Origin: Thiotrichales bacterium
GTDB taxonomy: Bacteria > Pseudomonadota > Gammaproteobacteria > Francisellales > CACEW01
Reading direction: 5' to 3'
Length of the DNA: 6,661 bases
Assembly (NCBI GenBank): GCA_947476405.1
Contig: CANJQG010000071.1
Location: 1 to 6,661 of the forward strand
A program made the position numbers and the translations under genes. How positions within the stretch are numbered: position 1 is the stretch's first letter; every line of letters begins with the position of its first letter. Below the pieces are notes generated by a model. The model saw nothing but the letters and a program-made list of their open reading frames with translations, was not told the DNA's origin and made no database searches. Positions 1 to 6,526 of the stretch are shown here, one piece after another.

Positions 1-1269
1 CAAACGCACAAACAAACTCCACCAGTTATAAATTAAGGCGATGGTTTTTGCCATCAGGCGGCAACGCTTCATATCCTGTGTCGTAAAGCCGGCCCAGCCA
101 CATTGGTTCTTCATTTCATCAAAGACATTCTCACAGTCAGCCCGGTCTCGGTAGTGTTGCGCGATCGCCATGACATCATCAGGAAGCGAGGTAATTAAAA
201 CCGAATATTCATATGCCGTCATTTTGCTTTTAATATCAGCGAAGTGAATCTCCATCTGGCCTATATCATTCTCTGCTGAAAGTGCCAGGCTCTCCTTTGA
301 GACTTTTTTACGAACGACCACCACTCGCCTGGATTGTTTCCAGCCGGTCAGCGTGATGTTAGCCTCTTGGGCATCAAAGCCCGAACCTGCAAATTGCCAT
401 TGATTGTTTTGCGCGACGCGCAGGATCAGTTCTTTCACCCCCTTGCTGGCTCGCAGTTTGAACAAATAAGGGATGCAGCGCGCCTCTAACCCCGCCATCA
501 CCCCATCCGTTCCAAAGCCCGAGTCACCTCGGATAAACTGAGGCCAATAAGTACGAGGCGTTTGGTCTAGAAACGCAAACAAATCAGGCGAGGTATAGCT
601 CGACGCCATCTGATTGCCAGGCTGCACTTCAACGTCCAAAATGATCCGCAAATTTGCCATCATAAAAGTGTGATACGTGTGCGACGGACGCCCAGGCTTA
701 TGCGGGTTGTAGCCTACAACGGCGCCTTCTTGCTTGCCATATAAAACTTTGACCGTCGTGTCCACATCCAATATCCAGGATTCTGTTAGAAGAGGGGTAT
801 AGCAACGGCAAAGATGTTTGCGTAGCCAATCCATGCCTCGCTCTTCAACGACACTGAGCATCGTACGCCTCATCGAGTCTTCGCTGACGACCTTAGTCAT
901 TCCCAGTAAATCTGGATTGACGCCGTCTGCTCTCAGTGCGGTGATATGCGAGTAACGATTGTAGCCAGACAAGACCGACAGAAGCATTGTGCCTAATATA
1001 TCGCGCTTCCGTGGCGCATTCGGGCTCACGAACTCAACGGGAAAGTCCTCGACACAGGGATCAAACAAATCGCCTTGTTTCAAAAACTCAACAAAAAAAG
1101 CCAGCTGGCCCAGCGAGGTCACCGCCCCATCTGGATCCCATTCAACCTGGACTTTGCCTCGAAATGTGTCAACAGCCAAACTCACATTTTTTGATATTTC
1201 ACTCAGTTCAAATATTGATTTTTTAGACTCACCTTTTGGGTGACTGTTCCGTTTGCGCTTCTTACCCAT
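1..1269 (-). CDS. DDE transposase, IS4/IS1380-like, partial (3' end beyond window)
   Basis: This is the N-terminal 423 residues of a cut-and-paste transposase; the frame is open from ATG 1269 to the left edge. Basic residues cluster at the N-terminus (MGKKRKRN), as in DNA-binding segments. Probable catalytic residues are an aspartate in ILDVDTT (D168 or D170), D249 in IRGDSGFG, and E380. Around E380 the IS4-group signature is exact: Y373-x2-R376-x3-E380-x6-K387. GYNPHKPGRPSH (residues 186-197) is a motif I associate with this transposase class. No frameshift or stop is seen, so the visible part could be active. Start choice: AAAGGGA lies just before ATG 1269. Only the extreme C-terminus and the far IS end should be missing. 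The DNA is clearly richer in G+C than the neighbouring gene, which fits a recent arrival. The exact family (IS4 or IS1380) is uncertain; that it is a DDE transposase is near certain. Confidence 0.92.
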   Translation of the reverse strand, partial: MGKKRKRNSHPKGESKKSIFELSEISKNVSLAVDTFRGKVQVEWDPDGAVTSLGQLAFFVEFLKQGDLFDPCVEDFPVEFVSPNAPRKRDILGTMLLSVLSGYNRYSHITALRADGVNPDLLGMTKVVSEDSMRRTMLSVVEERGMDWLRKHLCRCYTPLLTESWILDVDTTVKVLYGKQEGAVVGYNPHKPGRPSHTYHTFMMANLRIILDVEVQPGNQMASSYTSPDLFAFLDQTPRTYWPQFIRGDSGFGTDGVMAGLEARCIPYLFKLRASKGVKELILRVAQNNQWQFAGSGFDAQEANITLTGWKQSRRVVVVRKKVSKESLALSAENDIGQMEIHFADIKSKMTAYEYSVLITSLPDDVMAIAQHYRDRADCENVFDEMKNQCGWAGFTTQDMKRCRLMAKTIALIYNWWSLFVRL

Positions 1270-1273
1270 GCAA

Positions 1274-1280
1274 TCCCTTT
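1274..1280 (-). promoter_or_regulatory. Ribosome binding site of the transposase
   Basis: AAAGGGA on the minus strand sits a few bases before ATG 1269 (AGGG, then ATTGC, then ATG). It supports that ATG as the start. It contrasts with the large gene in this window, which has no such motif. Confidence 0.6.
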
Positions 1281-1299
1281 GTTTTGGTCATTGCTGGCT

Positions 1300-1326
1300 A
1301 TTATCGCATATTTTAAATTCTGGCAA
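1300..1326 (-). promoter_or_regulatory. Possible weak promoter for the transposase
   Basis: On the minus strand TTGCCA (1326-1321) is followed after 15 bases by GATAAT (1305-1300). The hexamers are good, but the spacer is shorter than the usual 16-18, so this would be a weak promoter, which is common in insertion sequences. The rest of the 1270-1372 spacer shows no RNA gene. I also see no convincing hairpin plus T-run that would end transcription of the large gene stopping at 1373. Read-through from that gene into the transposase is therefore possible. Confidence 0.35.
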
Positions 1327-1372
1327 ATGCCGTTCTTAGGATTATTGGTTGCCATATGTTGGATATAATTCT

Positions 1373-3847
1373 CTAGCCAACAGCGTAAGGACTGGCATGA
1401 TAATCGCCTTGTCTTGCTTCATTTGAAAATAAAAAAGGTGCTGCAATTCCTCCCGCGCCACCCATCACAGGCGCTGCTTGATGCGCTTGGTCTAAAACAT
1501 GGAGTAGGCCTCTTAGCGTTAAGCCATGACTTGCTTGTAAGGACAGAAATTGATTCGTAGTTATTTCCCTTATTTCTTTAGAATCAGCTGGGTACTTGTA
1601 CTCTAAAATTTCCTGGATATCAGAGGCGGTCAATGGATTTATGACGACGTGTTCACAGCGTGCTTTGAACGCAGGGCTTACAATATCGCACCCACTTAAG
1701 GCTGCCCCATTCAGTGTGACGATTAAGAGGAAGCCTTCTTTTTTTGGAGGCTGTCCATTAATATTTCTTCCTGTTAAGAAGCTATTCATTACTTTTTCAA
1801 TGCCTTCTCCCGAGCATGCATCAAATTCATCAATCCACACAGGTATTCCGTTATCAAAGGCTTCTGCAATGATTTGAAGGGTATCTTGAAGATGTTCCCC
1901 TAACAGGAGATTGGCAGCAATCTTTTTGTGATCGCGCGACTTTAAGCAGTGTTGAACAAGCGCGCTTTTGCCTAATCCTGGTAAGCCTTCAATGATAACG
2001 CCATTAAGTCCTAAACCCTTTCCGGGAAGCGATCCCTCTCTTTGTAAATCTTTACGTATCAGCGCATTCGTCAAACAGGTCATCGCTTCTTCAGCATAAG
2101 GCGCTTTGATAAAAGAGGAGGGCCTGTCCATCGTTGTGATTGGAGCAGAGTAGGGTTCACTCAATTCCAAAAGACGTGCTGTACACCATTTTAAGGCTTC
2201 ATTTTGCAGGGCTCGAACAGTCATGCTACCTGGGTTGGCCTGATTTTTTTCATAATACAGTGCCAGAAGTCGTGCTTTTTCGGCATGTATATCTCGCTCT
2301 AGAAGGCCTATATCAAACGATAAATCAAACCCTTCCTTGCTCATTTTATTAAAAATGGGATTTAAAATTTGCCGATCAATATAACAGGGGGGGAAATCTT
2401 GAAAGGCTAAAGTGGGAATGGAATAATCTTCAAATAATTTTTGGCTCACACGTCCTCCGCCGTATGATAGATCATTTCCTGCAAAAATGATCTTATGTGT
2501 CTTGCTTAATTCATAGGTTTTGCCTTTATAAAGCACGCACGGGCTTTCTCCAGTTAACATTGGGCCCAAAAATGTAAAATGTAAATTCTCGATATTGTGT
2601 TCATCGATGCGCAATATTTTTATTTTTTTTGATGTATCCAGAGCCCAGGCCTCAAACTCATCTAGTTCTTGATAAAGAGTCAAGCCTTCTGGGTTTCGCC
2701 TAGCTATTTCATCAATGATGCTGGTTTTACCTACGCCAGTTGGGCCACTTATTCGTATAATGCCATAACTATCCAATGCAGTCGCCAAAGCGGATATTCG
2801 CCCCGTAATAAAGCGAGTCGAATTTTCTTCTGTGAGTAGGCCCTTAGTTTGATCACCGCTTTCCGAATAAATGATGAGAGGCGGTTTCGGTTCGCTGCGC
2901 GCTGCTTCTTCTTGTAAAATTAATGTGCCGGTAAAATATACGCGTTCTCCATTTATGATGATAAACGAATTGCCTGAAAGAGAAATGGGGGCTAATTGAT
3001 CCAAAAACTCGGGTGAGAATATCCCTTTTAAAATAACGGTCTCTCCTGCCAATAAGGCAGACAGGGCCCCTCCCAGCTCAATTGCAAAATTTGAAAAACC
3101 GACTCGTTCTGATGTGAATCGAACGGAATAAAATAAACTTGAAAAACACTCGTCTTCTACATTGAAAATCAAGGGACTGGATGAGGGCTCTTCTTTTGTT
3201 GTGACAGAATCAGTAGAATCACTAGAGCCAGTAGAATCAATGAAATAATCGCTTTCAATATTGAGCCTGTGTGGCAGGGAAACACCAGGCTCCAAATAGA
3301 GTGATAAAGAAACTCCATGCCTTTTTGCCCGATTAAAAATGGTATACCATTGGCTCTCAGTCAAGTCGCTTGCCGCTGAATGTCGATTTACATGAAGTGC
3401 GAGTTGCTGCCCTTGAAATTTCTCTAATAAGCCAGGGAGTTCGCTATATACGCCCTCTACAATACATTTATCTTGAAACAAAATATCCACACAGTGCGTA
3501 TTCACCACAATAGCATTAGCGATTGCTCTTTTTGGCGCATTTCGAAACACCTTTTCTACTTTAAAGTCAGCGAAATTTAAATCCAGATTGGATAAGTCAA
3601 ATTGAGTGGTTGGCGCAATGGGAATCATTTTGCCATGATGTAAAAAATAACCTTGTGCGCGTGCAACATCAAAGGCATATTGAATAGCTTCTTGTTGATC
3701 ATGGGGGGCGTTTAGAAGCACAATGCGGTGATGGACCTCCATGCCACCAAAAAGCGGGCCTGGTATAAATTTCATTTGATTTTCAACCAAGATCACACGC
3801 CCAAAGAGTTTTTCAAGCCAATTAGATTCTCCTTCCAGGTCAATCAC
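1373..3847 (-). CDS. Tandem AAA+ ATPase part of a giant protein (C-terminal part)
   Basis: This frame encodes 824 residues if begun at GTG 3847, but it has no ribosome binding site there and stays open upstream to 4153, so it is probably the rest of the gene at 4132-6480 in the -1 register. Residues 1-200 hold an unrecognised alpha/beta region, followed by a Ser/Thr/Asp linker (204-224). AAA+ module 1: Walker A GPTGVGKT (368-375), Walker B ILRIDEHN (411-418), sensor-1 N458, a possible arginine finger R466, and sensor-2-like TVRAL (R545). AAA+ module 2: Walker A GLPGLGKS (621-628), Walker B VWIDEFDA (670-677), sensor-1 TLN (N713), SPAFKAR with R730 as likely finger, and TLRGL (R779). Both modules keep the residues needed to bind and hydrolyse ATP. 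The Walker B to sensor-1 layout and SPAFKAR recall the MoxR/midasin/dynein clade. No signal peptide or clear membrane segment is seen. It is likely an ATP-driven remodeller in the cytoplasm, or in a host cell if secreted; the substrate is unknown. Confidence 0.88.
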   Translation of the reverse strand: MIDLEGESNWLEKLFGRVILVENQMKFIPGPLFGGMEVHHRIVLLNAPHDQQEAIQYAFDVARAQGYFLHHGKMIPIAPTTQFDLSNLDLNFADFKVEKVFRNAPKRAIANAIVVNTHCVDILFQDKCIVEGVYSELPGLLEKFQGQQLALHVNRHSAASDLTESQWYTIFNRAKRHGVSLSLYLEPGVSLPHRLNIESDYFIDSTGSSDSTDSVTTKEEPSSSPLIFNVEDECFSSLFYSVRFTSERVGFSNFAIELGGALSALLAGETVILKGIFSPEFLDQLAPISLSGNSFIIINGERVYFTGTLILQEEAARSEPKPPLIIYSESGDQTKGLLTEENSTRFITGRISALATALDSYGIIRISGPTGVGKTSIIDEIARRNPEGLTLYQELDEFEAWALDTSKKIKILRIDEHNIENLHFTFLGPMLTGESPCVLYKGKTYELSKTHKIIFAGNDLSYGGGRVSQKLFEDYSIPTLAFQDFPPCYIDRQILNPIFNKMSKEGFDLSFDIGLLERDIHAEKARLLALYYEKNQANPGSMTVRALQNEALKWCTARLLELSEPYSAPITTMDRPSSFIKAPYAEEAMTCLTNALIRKDLQREGSLPGKGLGLNGVIIEGLPGLGKSALVQHCLKSRDHKKIAANLLLGEHLQDTLQIIAEAFDNGIPVWIDEFDACSGEGIEKVMNSFLTGRNINGQPPKKEGFLLIVTLNGAALSGCDIVSPAFKARCEHVVINPLTASDIQEILEYKYPADSKEIREITTNQFLSLQASHGLTLRGLLHVLDQAHQAAPVMGGAGGIAAPFLFSNEARQGDYHASPYAVG
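3176..3238 (-). repeat. Low-complexity Ser/Thr/Asp linker
   Basis: This codes for residues 204-224 of the 824-residue frame, starting DSTGSSDSTDS and ending in Ser-rich sequence. At DNA level CAGTAGAATCA (plus strand) occurs twice, at 3211-3221 and 3229-3239, 18 bases apart, so the linker grew partly by repeat expansion. It probably separates the N-terminal alpha/beta region from the segment leading to AAA+ module 1. Confidence 0.6.
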
Positions 3848-4153
3848 GCTGGATCGGGGTGCTTTTTTTGCTGAATCAGCAGGCGTTTGAGTCAGTGGGA
3901 GTGCGAGCGTATAGACTTCACCTTTGTATCTAGATTGAAACGAGTCATCTTCGGGGAGATTTTGGCATAACCCGATAATTTGAATATTTTTTGTTACGGG
4001 GATCCCTTTAATTGTTGGAGTATCATCCAGTATTTCTTGAAGCGTTAAGCGTTCTTTTGGCGTTAATGCATCCCATTGAATCAGGATAGAAAATTGTTTG
4101 CTTGGATTTTGAGCGGCCTTTTCTAAAAATCTTAAAAATGCCCCCCTTTCAGA
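3848..4153 (-). other. Start-less continuation of the AAA+ frame; degenerate AAA+ module
   Basis: Upstream of GTG 3847 the AAA+ frame stays open until a TGA at 4154-4156. It contains no ATG, GTG or TTG, only CTG codons. Counted from the G-run at 4141, it gives 98 residues that look like real protein. ILIQWDA is a Walker-B-like strand ending in Asp, but without the following Glu. It is followed by NIQIIGLCQN, a sensor-1-like strand ending in Asn, and then SFQSRY with a finger-like Arg. The Asp-to-Asn distance (about 37 residues) is close to that in modules 1 and 2 (43 and 40). No Walker A is seen before it, so this module would be non-hydrolysing and perhaps structural. This stretch is best read as the middle of one interrupted gene, not as intergenic DNA. 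Confidence 0.72.
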
Positions 4154-6480
4154 TCAATCGTTGGCCCCGTATCATTCAGAATTAAAGCACCTTTTCCAAT
4201 ATCAATATCATTTGATTTTTGAATATAAAAAGTATCGATGCTGGAATTGACTTGAGTCGCCAAGATCGACAGTGCATCCTGTTTCGCGATTTTGGAGAGA
4301 AGCAAAATATTCCTGTGAGCGCTTATTTTTGAAGTATACTCCCCTTGAGTGCTTATTTTGTGCATTACACACTGCTTCAAAAGCATGGCCCGTATCGTTG
4401 CGTGAATACCTGTTCTGGCTTCATCTGGCCTTTCTGTTCTGGCTTCATCTGGCCTTATAGAGGGGGTTTCATAATTAATTTTAGCCTCGGCGCCACCTAA
4501 AACATCAAGGGGGATCCACTCGCTATCATCATTTTTTGCCTCGATCATTTCGTGATTTTGATTGACACTGACGATCCTGACATGGCCTGGGCCGATTGCC
4601 TTTGCAATCATGCTTGAAACAGCCAATGCTCGATGCCAGCACGCGCCTGCTGCTTCAGTATAAAGTATTTCAGTCCACTCGTCTAAACTGCCTGTTATCT
4701 TAGGAATGGAACTGGTTCGATCGCATATTTTTTGAAACGTGGGTTGCTTGACATACTTCTCAATAATGGAGCGGGCCGCACATCCAAGTTTTTTGGATCC
4801 CAGATCGTCCAAGCTTGATTTATTATGTTCACTTGATAATTTTAGTATAAATTGAAGATTGATTTCATCTGGCCCTTTATTTTTCACATAAAAAAAATCA
4901 TCACTGCCTTGATGAAATTTTAGCAAATCTATGCTATCGCTCACTATTCCTTCCAGTTTTTCTGAAGGATGTATGGAGCGTAAACGATGAAATTGCCTAT
5001 CATTAGGAATTCGCTGGTTGATTTCAAAATATTCATCCTTAGGATCGGCTTTCTTATAAAGTTCAAGATGTCCAAGCGTTAAAAGTTTGATTTCATATAA
5101 CAAAGGAGACTTAATAGCATCGGGCTCAAAGCGAGACAGTTTAGATTGACCTGTTGTGGCATTAGTCTCTAGTTTGTATGCAATTACGGCTCCGCGTACA
5201 TTGATTGGTCTTGCTGTATTTAAAGCCTGTCCAATCGGTTTCATATCAAATATTGCTGAGCCTTTATTATCACTGGATTTAATGGAATTTGCTGGCATAG
5301 CCTTGCTTTCGTAAAGAATGCTTGGCATTGGCCGCCCTAACCAAGAGAAATCCAACGAGCTCAATCTTTGGAGGGGGATCACACTCGAATCAAAGGCCTC
5401 TTCCCGTGTAAAGATTGGATCCCCAGCAAGACGCTTAGTGTAAAAAGGTCTAGTGCTTTTATAAAAAATAATAGAATGACTGTCTGCAAAATCACTTTCA
5501 TTCAAAAAACCAGGCAATTGAACCAGCTGAAGACCTGTAAATAATGGAAAAAAGAGCTTTAATGCGTCTATGACTCGATTTTTATCTGATTCCTTATCCA
5601 TCATAAGATGCGAAAGGTCAATGACTGGAATATTTATGAAAACATGCTTTCTCATGGCAGATAAGCTCTTAAAATATTCTAAATCGTCTAGACATAGACG
5701 AAATATTTGAAGAAAAAATGGTTGCTGATCTGCACCCTCCCAGGCCTCATTGAACCAATCAAAGAGCCATTGCCGCTCGTACAATGATTCACGGTGGTTA
5801 AAATAATTATTTTCTCGAATTAATTCGATTGTTTGAGCTTGAAATTCATGAAGCATGGTTAACTCCTGATCATGCATGACCCCATCTTCGCTGTCAGAAA
5901 GTTTCCCTTTTTGAATGAGTAAATTTGTATGTATTTCATCTGTTTCATCAGTCCCAATTTTTTTGTCGGTAAGACCTTGAATCAAAGAAAAAGAACTCAT
6001 TTGAGTGGTTATGCCATAAGGTAATTCGCCTTGACGAATGTGTTGAATGAGTCTGGAAGCGTTTTCAAGATTTAAAATGGCAAGTTGATCATTTGAAAAA
6101 CCTAGTTTATAACAAAGTTCATAGTCTTTTTTGGGATCAAATAGAGTCGCTTTTTTTAAAAGATCAACGGTTGTTGAAGCTAGGTCTGGGGCTAATAATA
6201 GCGGACCATCAGTGAGATAAACATAAACATCAAAGTCATTTTTTAAAAAAAACAGGGTCAATGCATAAGTGCATGAAAGTTCAAGCATAAGCAGCGTTTC
6301 ATTCGTAATGACTATTTTCTTCTTTTGTGCTTGATTGCGAGGTTTTGTTGCAGATTCCCAGCCGGAATCAGAATCAATTGCAGCAGCAGGGCTAAAAATT
6401 GCAGTAGGTGAAACTCCTTTAGCTGCAACTGAAATAGGCATGTAAAGAAAATCAGGAAGAATATTATTTTTTTTATACAT
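4132..6480 (-). CDS. Giant protein, N-terminal part, with transglutaminase-like peptidase domain
   Basis: Residues 1-55 are Ser/Ala/Lys-rich and look disordered. Residues 55-550 form a mixed alpha/beta region I do not recognise; the hydrophobic stretch at 62-79 contains a Glu and is more likely a buried helix than a membrane segment. Residues about 565-662 fit the transglutaminase-core (papain-like) fold: GACWHRA with C614 at the start of a helix, VRIVSV with R635, NHEMIE with H643, then EWIPLDV with D659. The order Cys, His, Asp and the spacing match that family (compare GxCxxxA, HAWVE, W-x-P-x-D). Such domains act as cysteine peptidases, transglutaminases or deamidases, and the reaction here is unknown. 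A repeated RPDEART follows (676-690). ATG 6480 is the first possible start, with an in-frame TAA seven codons before it, and lacks a Shine-Dalgarno. The frame ends at TAA 4132 right at the frameshift site, so the 782-residue product is probably the front of a 1,702-residue protein. Confidence 0.88.
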   Translation of the reverse strand: MYKKNNILPDFLYMPISVAAKGVSPTAIFSPAAAIDSDSGWESATKPRNQAQKKKIVITNETLLMLELSCTYALTLFFLKNDFDVYVYLTDGPLLLAPDLASTTVDLLKKATLFDPKKDYELCYKLGFSNDQLAILNLENASRLIQHIRQGELPYGITTQMSSFSLIQGLTDKKIGTDETDEIHTNLLIQKGKLSDSEDGVMHDQELTMLHEFQAQTIELIRENNYFNHRESLYERQWLFDWFNEAWEGADQQPFFLQIFRLCLDDLEYFKSLSAMRKHVFINIPVIDLSHLMMDKESDKNRVIDALKLFFPLFTGLQLVQLPGFLNESDFADSHSIIFYKSTRPFYTKRLAGDPIFTREEAFDSSVIPLQRLSSLDFSWLGRPMPSILYESKAMPANSIKSSDNKGSAIFDMKPIGQALNTARPINVRGAVIAYKLETNATTGQSKLSRFEPDAIKSPLLYEIKLLTLGHLELYKKADPKDEYFEINQRIPNDRQFHRLRSIHPSEKLEGIVSDSIDLLKFHQGSDDFFYVKNKGPDEINLQFILKLSSEHNKSSLDDLGSKKLGCAARSIIEKYVKQPTFQKICDRTSSIPKITGSLDEWTEILYTEAAGACWHRALAVSSMIAKAIGPGHVRIVSVNQNHEMIEAKNDDSEWIPLDVLGGAEAKINYETPSIRPDEARTERPDEARTGIHATIRAMLLKQCVMHKISTQGEYTSKISAHRNILLLSKIAKQDALSILATQVNSSIDTFYIQKSNDIDIGKGALILNDTGPTIDLKGGHF
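4133..4146 (-). other. Frameshift site joining the two long reading frames
   Basis: On the coding strand, AAA GGG GGG CAT TTT TAA ends the upstream frame, with six G at 4146-4141 and five T at 4138-4134. A -1 slip on the G-run continues as GGG GCA TTT TTA AGA, and a slip on TTT beside the TAA stop gives TTT TTA AGA; both enter the AAA+ frame. Equally, a seventh G in the ancestor or in the true sequence would make the gene continuous. The joined product would be about 780 + 98 + 824 = 1,702 residues. Three explanations remain open: a sequencing error in the G-run, a disabling or phase-variable mutation, or productive slippage by polymerase or ribosome. Confidence 0.68.
4410..4456 (-). repeat. 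24-bp in-frame tandem duplication
   Basis: Two identical 23-base copies (4410-4432 and 4434-4456), offset by 24 bases, encode RPDEART twice in a row. They lie just after the catalytic Asp of the transglutaminase-like domain, in a charged linker. The perfect identity, including third codon positions, points to a recent slippage duplication that kept the frame. Confidence 0.9.
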
Positions 6481-6496
6481 TATGAAACTTTTTTTA

Positions 6497-6526
6497 ATTA
6501 TAACAGATATTTTGAGCCTCTTGCAA
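6497..6526 (-). promoter_or_regulatory. Strong sigma-70-like promoter of the giant gene
   Basis: On the minus strand TTGCAA (6526-6521) is followed after 18 bases by a perfect TATAAT (6502-6497). Transcription would begin near 6490, giving a leader of only about ten bases before ATG 6480. That fits the missing Shine-Dalgarno and suggests nearly leaderless translation. The -35 hexamer lies within the presumed IS terminal repeat at 6514-6526, whereas the -10 hexamer lies outside it. Confidence 0.65.

Larger units (their letters stand above)
1..1340 (-). mobile_element. Insertion sequence, partial, one possible end at about 1340
   Basis: The element contains the transposase above and enters from the left edge. 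Its 5' end must lie between the transposase start (1269) and the stop codon of the neighbouring gene (1373) if that gene is complete. Reading on the minus strand, a sequence beginning CCTAAGAACGGC starts at 1340. Ends beginning CCT or CCTA are known for IS1380-type elements such as ISEcp1, so this is a candidate terminus. The partner inverted repeat is outside the window, so the boundary and any target duplication cannot be confirmed. Confidence 0.5.

Noticed and set aside
987..1243. Two short plus-strand reading frames of 79 and 84 codons
   Set aside because: They lie opposite the intact transposase frame, have no ribosome binding site and no recognisable content; they are shadows.
1350..1378. 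Imperfect inverted repeat TTGG...CCAA at the stop of the large gene as a terminator
   Set aside because: The stem is short, interrupted and AT-rich, with no T-run after it; it is not convincing.
1596..2352. Plus-strand reading frames at 1596-1877 and 2140-2352
   Set aside because: They run antisense to the second AAA+ module and to the region between the modules, whose minus-strand motifs are clearly real.
3845..3847. GTG as a true independent start of the AAA+ protein
   Set aside because: No Shine-Dalgarno precedes it and it cuts into a continuous protein-like segment. It is kept only as the boundary of the called ORF.
4272..4460. Plus-strand 62-codon frame ending in a repeated hydrophobic sequence
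   Set aside because: The repeat is only the antisense reading of the 24-bp duplication in the large minus-strand gene.
6271..6297. Hydrophobic stretch (residues 62-79) as a transmembrane helix or signal anchor
   Set aside because: It contains a Glu, lies more than 60 residues in, and no second hydrophobic segment follows; a buried helix is more likely.
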